NCBI GenBank assembly: GCA_037783415.1
Contig: JAZGTN010000233.1
Span: 1-64,000 of the forward strand
DNA: 64,000 nt
Direction of reading: 5' to 3'
Origin: Leptasterias polaris
Lineage: Eukaryota > Echinodermata > Asteroidea > Forcipulatida > Asteriidae
Positions 11,101 to 20,059 of this stretch are shown here, piece after piece; within the stretch, counting starts at the first letter, position 1, and each line of letters opens with the position of its first letter. The notes below the pieces were generated by a model. It saw only the letters and a list, made by a program, of their open reading frames with translations. It had not been told where the DNA came from and ran no database searches. The position numbers were made by a program, and so were the translations under genes.

Positions 11101-11684
11101 CAGAGAAGACATGTGCTCTTCCAATGTTTCATGCCATCACAGGGTGTGATACTGTGTCAGCCTTCGTCGGACATGGGAAGAAATCTGCCTGGGCAACATG
11201 GAACACGCTGCCAGAACTCACTGATGCCCTGCTGAGTCTGGCAAATGCACCCACAAGCATCCAAGAGGATACAATGCATGTCATCGAGAGGTTTGTAATA
11301 CTCCAGTATGACCGCACAAGCAAATGCAAGGACGTCAACAAGGCGAGAAAGAAGCTCTTTGCAAAGAAGAGCTCTGTTCAGAACATCCCGCCAACCTACG
11401 CTGCTCTGGAGCAGCATGTGAAGAGATCTGCCCTTCAGGGTGGTCATGTCTGGGGCCAGGCATTGGTACCAGAGCCCGTGCTCCCTCCACCAACAGACTG
11501 GGGCTGGCATCGGAGTGATGATGGGCCCTACACACCACTCTGGACCACACTCCCTGAGGCATCCAAGACCTGCTATGAGCTGGTGTCTTGCGGATGCAAG
11601 AAAGGCTGCAGAAAACGCTGCAAGTGCAAGAACGCTTCACTGCAATGCACTGGTCTGTGTTTCTGTGAAGGCGAATGCCAGTAG
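8118..11684 (+). CDS. Large protein with FEN1/XPG-like PIN nuclease domain and CXC cysteine cluster
   Basis: Single uninterrupted frame of 1188 codons from the first ATG. The frame stays open back to 8007 with protein-like sequence ('ALGKACEQDCDTEAVHLARA'), so the true N-terminus is probably upstream, in another exon or lost. I do not recognise a named family. What can be seen: an N-terminal block with 'AAVDNIDHNP' and 'SFHGTGISL' (about residues 155-180); a long middle region; then from about 780 to 1025 a series matching the PIN fold of FEN1/XPG nucleases: VVLDG (D790), WDSYRADSLK (D833), EEAD (E925, D927), VDTDVVVL (D951, D953), ITGCD (D1011) followed by a glycine-lysine hairpin-like 'FVGHGKKSAW'. 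The last 37 residues contain ten cysteines in CXC spacing (1152-1187), like tesmin/TSO1 DNA-binding domains. A structure-specific DNA nuclease bound to DNA through the CXC module is my inference. No intron and no detectable decay suggest either a recent retrocopy, a live intronless gene or a transposon-encoded protein. Confidence 0.75.
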   Translation: MFEDTGRFRGSFPGGCQEDSVPNVLVAMVNMVLDGPSIKNQSHSSSTQAALSIAQLLKFNSVKQSRKQGATKTQEPPSVRHSSSQETPLPTYVGLMLHAETRKRGLVDKLFSLGLSISYDRVLRLSAQMGNSVCQLYRIEQVVCPPTLRSNVFTTAAVDNIDHNPSATTAKNSFHGTGISLVQHPTCADEGVDRSIALTGSDTGSKTVEPLPEYYTDVRPVASSVKGQTIPATSVTSLRRHNFEQHIEYEYMWLENTRSVLKDDVEACENTSWAAYHARHQDPKQPGITPTSLLPLFQESAHTVAMIRHSIDVVRNAVQHLNPGQTPVLTCDQPLFTLAKQIQWKWPDTYGEDQLVVMFGGLHIEMTALKTLGDWLQGSGWTQALVQAEITTAGTADSFLRAAHVTRTRRAHQVTAAALYILQRRAYDQYSTTNTEDDAHPGSFEDWCSQREQSYPQFQYWSTVLALELSTLIYVRSLREANFSMYVDALTELVPWFFALDHTNYARWIPVHLRDMAELANKHPDVFTEFSNGHFTVQKTKRIFSAIPIDQGHEQNNAYVKGDGGAIGLTDNPTALRRWMVAGPEVARVIVEFDDFNLHPHDQEEKRQHEETPSVQKTFARDVRSLVAVIEELGNPFEEDSQDLLVLDTKEIADPAVIETVRNAKQIGQDQFEAFSKECIVDRTKSIEVAIHRNKLPLFATKRAPKITKGKQQVKSLKNDVALFARLYISCQTREGNLEEFFRHENQQCPPALSDGGRLYLGSKSDLLVCLEGHAEPQSEAPTVTAVVLDGAVIVQMLKPGTANTFEEYAQQVFIPYVVQQLQHVSRLDLVWDSYRADSLKASTREHRGKGVRRRVVDSAVIPGNWQSFLRVDGNKVELFSYLSTMLAESFQEEGKELVVTDGEQVICVPQQEDVNSLAPCNQEEADTRMMLHVAHAAQHGHHQIQVRTVDTDVVVLAVMVVQKLPAGDKLWVAFGTGKNYRYIAAHEIASSLGPEKTCALPMFHAITGCDTVSAFVGHGKKSAWATWNTLPELTDALLSLANAPTSIQEDTMHVIERFVILQYDRTSKCKDVNKARKKLFAKKSSVQNIPPTYAALEQHVKRSALQGGHVWGQALVPEPVLPPPTDWGWHRSDDGPYTPLWTTLPEASKTCYELVSCGCKKGCRKRCKCKNASLQCTGLCFCEGECQ

Positions 11685-12440
11685 ATTAGGACAGAAAACT
11701 TGTTAGCCAACATTATGATCTGTAGACATTCATAATCCTGGTGACCAGATTTGAAAAGTTCAGAATCATAATTAACATAGTGTGGCAAAATCTACGTTAT
11801 TGTATTACATGTATGTACTGCAGGATTACACAATACTGAAAGTTATTGTATTGGCAACTGTTTATTGTGTCCTCTTCTTGAAGCCACTTAGATTTGTTCA
11901 TTTATATTAGATCTATCCATAAATGTATAACTGTAAGTACTGTGCCTAGAGACGGCTTCTGGTCGACTATGTAACTACAATTAGACCATACTGTAAACTC
12001 CCCGTACTCTGTGTATTATTTTGACTACCATTCCATTGCAATTTTGCCAGCAATTTGAAGAAAAAAAATTGAATTTTGAAATAAAGTATTGAAATCTTCA
12101 TCAAATGTCCACTTTTTCCACAAAATGGCGGCAAGTTTGGGGGACATTTTTGAGAAGATTCATCTAAATATCTGTTAAACACTTATTGATGTTAATTCTG
12201 ATGTAAAAAAAAGGAATTTTGGCCCATCTAGCACCATACTAACGACACATAATGAAGTCTATGTAATGACGCTAATGGTAAATGGCGGCCATTTTGAACA
12301 ATGGCCGCCATATCTTCCACATGGCTAATCTTGAATGCCTCCATATCCAAAAATGTTTAGAATATATTAATCTACATGTGTGCCAATTTGGGTGCTTTTA
12401 GAACAATTTGAACAATTGGTCTGCTATGCCGCAGGACTAT
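11685..12440. other. 3' flank of the large gene
   Basis: AT-rich sequence without a gene. An AATAAA signal lies at about 12080, downstream of the stop, and could serve for polyadenylation. A strong inverted repeat at 12282-12311 is listed separately. Confidence 0.4.
12282..12311. repeat. Perfect 12-bp inverted repeat
   Basis: ATGGCGGCCATT and its exact reverse complement are separated by six bases (TTGAAC). A related ATGGCGGC phrase also occurs at about 12125. It could be a hairpin in the 3' transcribed region of the large gene or a subterminal repeat of a mobile element carrying it. Confidence 0.8.
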
Positions 12441-12462
12441 AACAAAAAACAACTTTTCGTTC

Positions 12463-13110
12463 TTGGGTAAGAATTTCCTACAGGTACATGGCACTGCAAT
12501 GGGTACACGTATGGCACCGTCAATGACCTGCCTTTTTATGAGTCAACTTGAACAGCGCATGTTGGCGTCGGCCCCTTGCCGTCCATGGGTCTGGTGGCGC
12601 TATATCGATGACATCTTTTTCATCTGGACTAGTGATGAAGAAAGCCTCATAGCATTCATTAACCACATTAATTCCTTCCACAGGACCATCAAATTCACGA
12701 ATGAATACTCGAACAAGGACACCGACTTTCTGGATGTCAAGGTCATAAAGACGGATGATGGATTAACCACAGATCTCTTTGTTAAGCCCACAGATAAACA
12801 TCAATACCTCCACTCAACCAGCTGTCACCCCAGACACTGCAAAACCAGCATAGCCTACAGTCAGGCCCTCAGACTCCGTCGAATCTGTTCTAATGATTCT
12901 GATTTTTTCCACCACTCACAGGAACTTAAGAAACACCTTATTTCCAGGGGTCATAGCTCCCTAGCAGTCCATCGAGCGATCCAGAAAGTCAAGGCTCGTT
13001 CTAGGGAGTCAGTACTCTCCAAAGGACCCAGGCAACAACGGAGTTCCAAAGGGAAAGTTCCTTTTGTTGTTACTTTCCACCCTTCACTTCCTCCCATTCG
13101 TAAAAAATAA
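12463..13110 (+). pseudogene. Penelope-like reverse transcriptase (C-terminal part), frameshifted
   Basis: Visible RT blocks: 'FLQVHGTAMGTRMAPS' (the GTxMGxxxAP motif), 'WWRYIDDIFFIW' with the catalytic YIDD aspartates, 'DTFDFLDVKV'-type block read here as KDTDFLDVKV, and the thumb region with 'DKHQYLHSTSCHP'. The palm N-terminal blocks are missing because the element is 5' truncated. The frame stops at 13108-13110, after an A-run at 13102-13107 that is one base out of register with the downstream endonuclease frame, so the original single polyprotein is broken there. Confidence 0.85.
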
Positions 13111-13141
13111 CCAGTTCTAACCATCATATTCTTCACACATC

Positions 13142-13703
13142 AGATCGGCTTCAACGTGCTGTACAGGAAGAACCCATAGTTGCCTACCGACGCCCACCCA
13201 GTCTCAGGGATCTCATCGTCCGGGCAGAAGTTCCCCCCATTAATGATGATGTTAATCCCCCTTTGCCACAGGGTACTTTTAGGTGTTCCAACACATCCAA
13301 ATGCATCGTTTGTAGACAACACATCAGGGAATCAGACTCCTTTACCAGCCATACTGGTGGTACCACCCACAAGACAAGGGGTCATGTCACCTGCACCACC
13401 ACTAATCTAATCTATCTAATATCTTGCAGAGTCTGTGGTGTTCAATATATAGGTGAAACAAGAACTACACTCATGAGGCGTTTCTATGGCCACAGATCCA
13501 CAGTCAACACCCAAAAGCTGGATACACCTGTAGGACACCACTTCAACCTTCCTAACCACTCCATTTCTGACATGAATTTACAGGGCATTGAGGCACTACG
13601 TAACTGCAGAGAGACTGTCCGTCTGAGTAGGGAAAAACTTTGGATAAGGCGCATAAAGACCACTCAGCCCCATGGTTTGAATATCCAAGAAGGAAATGAC
13701 TAA
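13142..13703 (+). pseudogene. GIY-YIG endonuclease domain of the Penelope-like element
   Basis: The frame resumes after the A-run shift with linker sequence ('VAYRRPPSLRDLIVRAE'), a cysteine pair block ('CSNTSKCIVC'), 'YLISCRVCGVQYIGETRTT' holding the two GIY-YIG strands, the catalytic-type arginine in 'LMRRFYGHRS', and a downstream glutamate in 'REKLWIRR'. This endonuclease nicks target DNA to prime reverse transcription. It is intact as a domain but separated from the RT by the frameshift. Confidence 0.85.
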
Positions 13704-14159
13704 TAACCTTTTGTTTTTGCCTTCTCCTTTTCCCACACAGTTATCCACTTCATTAGTCTGCCCTTCATTGTATTAACTAATTATTTACCTCTCTTCTAAC
13801 CTTCCATTTTGTCCTTTGTGTTCCCAACTTCTTGTGGTCAAGCTACCCCTTCCCTTCATAACCCCCCCCCCCCCCTTTGTCTTCATAATCCCTGCTTACC
13901 CCCTGCCTTCTCTGAATGCTTTCTGCTTTTCTCCCTCCACTCTCTCTATTCATGTATTTCCACTTGACTACTCTTGCAACTCTTGTCTGCTTGTATGTGT
14001 GTTGTGTGTTGTCATTTAGCCTTCGAGAAAGACTCTGCTAGGGTCGAAACGTCAGGCCACTAACTTATTTTTTGCATTTATACCACAGGTCCTTTTGGTT
14101 GGTAAGCAGTTTGCAACAGCTAATTCTATTTTCTCTGTTGATAATGTGTAACATTTTGA

Positions 14160-14430
14160 GAAACTTTTCTCTTCTAAGGATTAGGGTTTTAGAGAGAAGG
14201 AATTCAAAAACATTTCAATCTTAGACACGCTTCTGAATGAAACGTTTCTCAGGTTGTGTACTCAAATCACGGATTATTCGTGGACATACCCGCTCCAGAT
14301 ATTCGGCGACATCTCAAAAACGGGATCACCTTTTGAAATAAGTTGTACACGTATTGTTTATTTTTAAAGGATTACAACAACTGAACTGATCTAAAAACCA
14401 AAGCTTATACTTTGCCTTTAATTCACCCAC
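14160..14430 (+). repeat. Dispersed repeat, copy 1 (AACGTTTCTCAG family)
   Basis: The segment containing 'GAAACGTTTCTCAG', 'GGATTATTC', 'CGCTCCAGA', 'AAAAACGGGATCACC' and 'AAGGATTACAACAA' in order is matched by 46503-46800. The two copies are clearly related along about 220 bases, interspersed and without coding content. Confidence 0.6.
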
Positions 14431-15524
14431 GAGTTTCCTCTAGTTGTTTAACAAGCTGTTAAATTTTGTGTTGCTTCACTAGTCGTAAAATCGTCCTTTT
14501 CGGGTTAAATGTTCCAAATGAAGTTTGTTTGTTTTTTATTTTCCTTTTTTATTTTCCTTTTAGTACACACTGCGTTTAAACCAATGATCTTACACATACA
14601 AAAAGTTAAATGAAGGTGAGATACTTTTAATTTATAACATGAATGATGCAATCCTGTATAAATACGTGTTTTAATTTGATCAATAATAATAGTAATAATA
14701 ATAATAAGTGACCAATTAATCACAATAAACGAACGATAGGCCAATGCAATGTTTACTATTATAAGCATCATTTGAGTATTTTTGTTGTTGAAAAAAGACA
14801 AGTTCAGAACAGCGGGATTCGAACAAAACGACCTCCAAAGATGGAGTATTTGCCAGTCAGAAGCCATTCAACCTGTAGTGTAACTGCCGTGTAGCCAGGG
14901 ATCACACCCAAGTTTATGATACAACCTGGAAATGACAGTTCTTTTTACATTCTTTTTAATTATAACAACAATCTCTTCATTATCCATACAGTGATTTTCT
15001 TGATTAAACATTATCTAGAACGATATACCAGCTCAATATATGACGTCATGTCCACGTGACCATCTAATGCCTCAGTATCTTGAAACTCATCAGATTTACA
15101 TCAAGTGTGTCTTGAAGGTTGATATAAATTAGAACACAGAGTATTACATGTAGTAACAATTCCCAATTAAACGATTGAAATGAAGATTTGATGGGGATCT
15201 TAACGACTCTTTACCGAAATGAGCAGTCACGTGACCCCTTCCCCGTTTTTTTTACTCTAAGTTAGACGTTTTAACCCGCCCATGTGGCTAGTGTAAAGGT
15301 TTGCTTTTTATACGGAAAACGGACCTGAAAAGAGTCCTTTTTATAGACAACAGGGCCTTTCCTTTCCGGAATTCTCTTTGAATTAGTGAAGTAACCTCAA
15401 TACCAGGCAACAAAATCTCGTGTGATTCCGAATAATAATATTAATAACAGGATTTCTATAGCGCCACTCCATCTAGATCATGGCGAATGGAAGTAACAAT
15501 GAGATAGAATGAAACTGCTTTTCA
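14431..15524. other. Intergenic DNA, nothing recognised
   Basis: AT-rich with a small AAT microsatellite at about 14683-14706. No gene recognised. Confidence 0.4.
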
Positions 15525-15904
15525 AATAATAATACTTGGTTCTTATATAGCACTTTTTATCATACCCGTAGGGGCGAATCAAAGCGCTCAGTATTTTTTC
15601 CTGCAAGGTATGTGGAGCTACGTTTTTGAAGTATGAGGCCCTTTTCTTATAGCACCATGTAATGGTTTTACAAGGTGCTGTGGTGCAATATGCAGCCAAT
15701 CAAACCAGGAACACCAGGGCGAACCCCTTCTCTTTACGATAAGTGCACTGGGTTCTTTTACGTGCATTACACAACACACAGGACTAACGGCATGTCTTGC
15801 TTAAGAACACAAGTGTCACGACCGGGACTCGAACCCACACCCTGCTGATCGAAAACACCAGAGCTTGAGTCCGGTGTTCTTATCCGCTCGGCCACGACAC
15901 GCCA
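15525..15904 (-). mobile_element. tRNA-derived SINE, copy 1
   Basis: On the minus strand the element begins with a tRNA-Leu-like head (15813-15900) and runs through a body ending in 'AAAAAGTGCTATATAAGAA'-type tail near 15525. A second copy with the same body (for example 'TGCAAGGTATGTGGAG', 'CACTGGGTTCTTTTAC') is at 32826-33500. The shared body far beyond the tRNA part is what distinguishes a SINE from a tRNA gene. Confidence 0.8.
15813..15900 (-). other. tRNA-Leu(CAA)-like head of the SINE
   Basis: On the minus strand: an acceptor-like GTGTCGT pairs with the terminal GTGACAC using two wobbles; A-box GTGGCCGAGCGG; anticodon stem with loop CTCAAGC giving a CAA anticodon; a class II long variable arm; B-box GGTTCGAGTCC. 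The T stem has one mismatch. It is an internal pol III promoter of a SINE rather than a functional tRNA. Confidence 0.7.
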
Positions 15905-15930
15905 AATAAATGTAACAACAATAATATGGA

Positions 15931-16180
15931 TTGGTAACTATAACAAACCACTCAAAGCAAAACAGTATAATACAATACAATACAATACAATACAATACAA
16001 TACAATACAATACAATACAATATAATTCAATACAAGACAAGACAAACAATACAATGCAATACAATTCAATACAAGACAATACAGTACACTACAATGTAAT
16101 ACAATACAATACAGTATAATTTGATACAATAAATTACTATACAATACAATAAAAGAAAGTACAGTACAATACAATAGACC
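15931..16180. repeat. (TACAA)n microsatellite
   Basis: Nearly perfect pentanucleotide repeats at 15970-16022, then degenerate TACAA/TACAG variants to about 16175. Apparent tyrosine/isoleucine-rich open frames here are artefacts. Confidence 0.9.
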
Positions 16181-16825
16181 GTTAAAGTCCCTAAAGCTTG
16201 TGAAGCTCTAAAGTTATACAGTTTATACCAGTGCCATCATCGTGAGAAACACAATGTTTCTGAAGTATATATTTCTTTAAGTTGGAGAAACAGAATGTGT
16301 CAACCTCCAAAATTCACCAATATTTATTTCGATCTCAGCATTCGAAATAAACACGACTCTATGAAGGTGCAAAACTCACACAAGCTCTGTGTTGCAGTCA
16401 CTCTGTGGACATGCCTTTGTTCTGTACACTGAAAGGAAACTATTTTCAACACTGTGAAAAACAATGTGTGTACGTGTGTAAGTCCACTAGTGTTTCAAGT
16501 CCCTACAGTATGTGGACCTCTATTGTTCTCAGGTCCACACGGGTATGTTTGCGACCCCAGACCATACAAGTTGACATGCACATGTGGGAATGATGATCAC
16601 TTGGTATTCTTTTTTGTTCCTGACAACATTCAAATCATTGTCTTAAACATCAGACCAGTGCCCTGAATAACAGTTATCTTATTAATAAATCTAATTATAT
16701 CAAACTTTAGATTAAAATAATCATAATTGTAACTGAGTAAATAATGCAAATAGTCCGGTAGACTATAATTATTATGACCTTGTACATTCCAGGACCAAAT
16801 ACTGTTCTATTGTCTTACACTGCAA
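16181..16825. other. Intergenic DNA
   Basis: No gene recognised. The last part (from about 16660) is the start of a segment duplicated at about 16970. Confidence 0.4.
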
Positions 16826-16972
16826 GGCTCGATTTCACAAAGAGTTAAGATTGATCTTAAGTGAAAATCGATCCTAATTGCTAAGCAAAGTGTGATGTCA
16901 CAATACAAATCACTATGGCAATACTGACAACTCATCTTCAGATGAATCTTAGTGCTTTGTGAAATCGTGCCC
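16826..16972. mobile_element. MITE with CGATTTCACAAAG inverted ends, copy 1
   Basis: The left end GGCTCGATTTCACAAAG faces the right end CTTTGTGAAATCGTGCC, a near-perfect inverted repeat, enclosing about 110 bases with 'GTGATGTCACAATACAAATC'. A second copy is at 17065-17673. Confidence 0.75.
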
Positions 16973-17064
16973 TGAATAATCAGTTATCTTATTGATAAAT
17001 CTAATTATATCAAACCTAAGCTTAGAATAATCATAATTTACTAAGTAAATAGTGAAAACAGTCC

Positions 17065-17673
17065 AGGGCTCGATTTCACAAAGAGTTGAGATTCACCCTA
17101 TTCTCGTAGCCACCGTCACTTTATATGTAAGGCTTTCGAGCAAAGGCGCACCGTATATAAACGGATCATGATGCTATCATGGTATAACGTGATAGATCAC
17201 CAACACTAACAAGCGAGGCGGATTAGGTTTGCAGAATACATAGCAGCTCCATTGGACCTTTTCAGGCGGTTTTTGGCGCAGAACTGAGGATCCTGGCCAC
17301 CACCGGTGTGGCCGGTGTGGACGGAGATTCTGTCCCCCATATGGAGAACTGTGTACAAACTTCTTTTGATAGCACCCTCTTTTGAATCATCCCTCTCCAG
17401 CCCACGTTAATTTCCCATGGGGGACAGAATCTCTGGGGGACAGAATTCCCTATGACACGGGCATTGAAAACGGACTCGAGTCCCACTCCTACTCCTAGTC
17501 CTACTCCTAGCCAAGCAAATGAACCTTGAATAGGGTGAATAGAGTGCAAGATTGATCGTAACTGCAAATTCATCGCAGTTGCTTAGCAAGGAGTGATGTC
17601 ACAATACAAATCACTATGGTAATACTGATAACTCATCTTAAAATGAATCTTAGTGCTTTGTGAAATCGACCCC
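17065..17673. mobile_element. MITE copy 2, split by a second insertion
   Basis: Same ends as copy 1 (GGGCTCGATTTCACAAAG and CTTTGTGAAATCGACCCC) and the same interior from about 17560 on. The left arm is interrupted at about 17091 by a 450-base insert bounded by ATTCACCCTATTC (17091-17103) and its exact reverse complement (17528-17540). Confidence 0.7.
17091..17540. mobile_element. Inverted-repeat insert nested in the MITE
   Basis: Bounded by a perfect 13-bp inverted repeat and lying inside the left arm of the MITE. Flanks (AGAGTTGAG / AGAGTGCAAG) may be a degraded target duplication. The inside contains the phrase GGGGACAGAAT in repeated and inverted form and short CCTACTC repeats; no gene. 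Confidence 0.55.
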
Positions 17674-17721
17674 AGGGCCTTTCTGGGGGACCAAATACTC
17701 TTCTATTGTCTTTCACTGCAA

Positions 17722-17965
17722 AACCCGGGGTGTTAAATTAACACCCCGGGTGTTGTCACAACATAGAAACCAACAGGTGAATCAAAATTAACATCATTGG
17801 GTGTTAACATAACACCAACGTAACTATGTTGGGAGAAATTAGTGCTATGTTAACACCATATGCGTAAATTTTGATTATCTTTCGGTATCTATTTGTGACA
17901 ACACCTAAGGTGTCAAAATTGACACATAGGTGTCTATGGTGTCAATTTTAACACCCAGGTGTTGG
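17722..17965. mobile_element. MITE with palindromic ends (GTGTTAA/TTAACAC)
   Basis: The left end contains the palindrome CCCGGGGTGTTAA / TTAACACCCCGGG followed by GTGTTGTCACAA; the right end has the inverted order with GTGTCAAAATTGACAC palindromes. Both terminal arms are therefore self-complementary as well as complementary to each other. No coding content. Confidence 0.6.
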
Positions 17966-18550
17966 CAGCGTATGGGTGAAATTTTACATTGTGCGGCATA
18001 ATTCCCGCATAAATTTAAAATGGATTTGGACTGTGTGAAATCGCTATTGTTTATACATGATATTTTTTTCAGGTGTTTGTTTGTCAGGTTTCTTAAATGT
18101 TGAGACTTAAGAAACAAAATTACGAAAGGAGGATTAGTTTAATCAACATTTTCTGCATCCCTTTCTTGAATGCTGAAAAATTAAAATGCATGGATATGAT
18201 ATTATAAAACAACAGTTAAGAAATTGTATTTGTACAAAAGAGTTTTTTGTGAACAGAACTGTGTAAATGATTAAATTATAAACTATTTTATATAACAATT
18301 GATTCGTCCAAAGGTATTACATTTATTTCGTTTTAAAATTATAACGAGTTACTTAATTCCGACTGCTTTGGAGCATTTCAAACCCATCGCTGAATATAAA
18401 CTCAAAACTGCTTTTTCTGATAAAGACAACATGTTTCCATTCGCGTTTTTTGTTTAAATACAAAAATAACACTTATTAGCTGGACAAATTTTGAAATGGT
18501 TCCCCTTTATTCATATCAAAAGTTGATTCAAATCAGAACGTGCAATCTCC
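17966..18550. other. Intergenic DNA, nothing recognised
   Basis: AT-rich, with no gene or clear repeat. Confidence 0.4.
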
Positions 18551-18740
18551 ATAACATATTATACAAATAATGAATGTTTATGAGTGCAATGGTAAGAATA
18601 TTTTCATGAATTGAAAGATGGAATGTTCCATTCAACGAGGCGAAGCCGAGTTGAATGGAACATTCCATCTTTCAACGAATGAAAAATATTCTTACTATTG
18701 CACGAATGAAAACATTCATTATTTGTTTTATATAACATCC
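18551..18740. repeat. Foldback element (long palindrome)
   Basis: A nearly perfect inverted repeat centred at about 18645. The inner arms contain 'GATGGAATGTTCCATTCAAC' around a GAGGCGAAGCCGAG centre, and complementarity continues outward with a few mismatches to about 18551 and 18740. It would form a very stable cruciform. Confidence 0.8.
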
Positions 18741-19014
18741 AAGTAGATCTTTGTCATTTGATTGAAGGATAACACTATACTATAAAGGATAATAATAAAT
18801 AAATTGTACAAGAATGCTTTCTCAGTCACTTTCGTCAATGGAGGGCGGGCGAGCGGGCAATAGAACAAATCGGATGGAACGAAAAATTCACGGTGAATGG
18901 AACGAAAAATGCACGGTGAATGAAGTAGCGTGCAATGGTGCGTTTATTTGCTATCACGTGACAGACATCCTCCAATCAAATGGCAAGGATCTGCCTGGGT
19001 GTTATATAAAAGAT
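18727..19014. repeat. Second inverted repeat overlapping the foldback
   Basis: The segment 18727-18769 ('TTTTATATAACATCC...CATTTGATTGAAGGAT') is inverted at about 18967-19014 ('ATCCTCCAATCAAATGG...TTATATAAAA'). Between the arms a phrase with AACGAAAAATTCACGGTG is tandemly repeated twice. Confidence 0.65.
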
Positions 19015-19100
19015 TTTATGTTGTCTTCCATGAAATTTGTTCATATCGTGCCTGCAGGAAGTCCGGTGTATGTGGCTCTTTTGCTCGTATGTCATATCGC

Positions 19101-20030
19101 CAGTGTTGTATGACTCGAGTCCAGGACTCGGACTCGAGTCCGTCTCGAGTCACAATTTCGGTGACTCGGATTTGACTCGAGTCACGTCTGTAAAAGACTC
19201 GGACTCGGACTCGGACTCGACTATCATGACTCGGACTTGACCCCGAGGACTCGTGACTCGAGTCACGTATTTTCACAAACAAAACCTTTTTAAAATAATA
19301 AAAACAATTCCGATGATCCGATCGTCATTCCCGGAGTGCACATGGAGTTAACGTCTAGCACAATAAATAGGTACACTGTCGTATGGTGTTGCAAGTAATA
19401 GTGTTCGTGATTATTGTGTAGATGGCCATCTACGTACAGCGCGTGTATGTTCGATTCGTATGTTCAATACGCATAATAACACTGGGATGCACGACACCAG
19501 TATTATGCTGGTATTCTGTCAACGTTAACACCATAGCCACTGTTTGTGCTTGATGCATATTACCAGGGAAATGGCATGTCTGGTACCTGTAAAACACAGC
19601 CTGCATATTGCACTGTGATGGCTGTGTGTTGTTTGCACCAGTTTCTACACATGGTCGACACACACACACGACGTCAAGTTTGGTCACGTCACAAGTAAAA
19701 AGTAGTACAACATTTTTTCAGTCATGGCATATCTGCCGTTCCGCCCCGTATTGTTTCTTTTGGTTATACCAACTTTAACAAAAACTTTAACAGAACTGTG
19801 TTTAAAATAAATGTGTTTTATTTTGTCATTTCCAATTCTTATTTTACGACATTTGGTTTGCAATAAATATTTAAACAAGTGACTCGTGACTCGGACTCGG
19901 ACTCGGACCAAGTGACTCGTGACTCGGACTCGGACTCGGACCAAGTGACTCGGGACTCGGACTCGGACTCGACCCAAGTGACTTGAGACTCGGACTCGGA
20001 CTCGACACAGGTGACTCGACTACAACACTG
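19101..20030. mobile_element. hAT-type MITE rich in GACTCG, perfect 8-bp target duplication
   Basis: Ends: left CAGTGTTGTATGACTCGAG; right, reversed, CAGTGTTGTAGTCGAGTC. The flanking octamer CATATCGC is identical on both sides (19093-19100 and 20031-20038). Subterminal regions (19103-19265 and 19878-20020) are arrays of GACTCG/CGAGTC hexamers, a probable transposase-binding array. No transposase is encoded. It interrupts the foldback-related sequence that resumes at 20039. Confidence 0.85.
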
Positions 20031-20059
20031 CATATCGCGGGTTAAATGGCCTACACATT

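Larger units (their letters stand above)
12445..14137 (+). mobile_element. 5'-truncated Penelope-like element (RT plus GIY-YIG)
   Basis: The element starts inside the reverse transcriptase at about 12445 and continues through the GIY-YIG endonuclease to a 3' terminal region ending near 14137. The last 115 bases (about 14022-14137, beginning CCTTCGAGAAAGACTCTGC) recur at 56980-57097, where the same terminal 'CTAATTCTATTTTCT' abuts a target duplication. This fixes the 3' end. The 5' truncation is typical of target-primed reverse transcription. Confidence 0.85.

Noticed and set aside
8190..11788. Many minus-strand and alternate-frame open stretches inside the large gene
   Set aside because: Shadows of the long plus-strand frame, with no independent domain.
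14022..14100. Hammerhead ribozyme in the Penelope tail with CGAAACGTC
   Set aside because: The GAAAC phrase is present but the CTGATGA core and matching stems are not.
15813..15900. Functional tRNA-Leu gene
   Set aside because: The tRNA-like sequence continues into a SINE body shared with 32826-33500 and has a T-stem mismatch.
15816..16174. Tyrosine/isoleucine/cysteine-rich open frames on both strands
   Set aside because: They are translations of the (TACAA)n microsatellite.
19101..20030. CRISPR-like array of short direct repeats
   Set aside because: The GACTCG units have no spacers and lie between hAT inverted ends with an 8-bp target duplication; the genome is eukaryotic.
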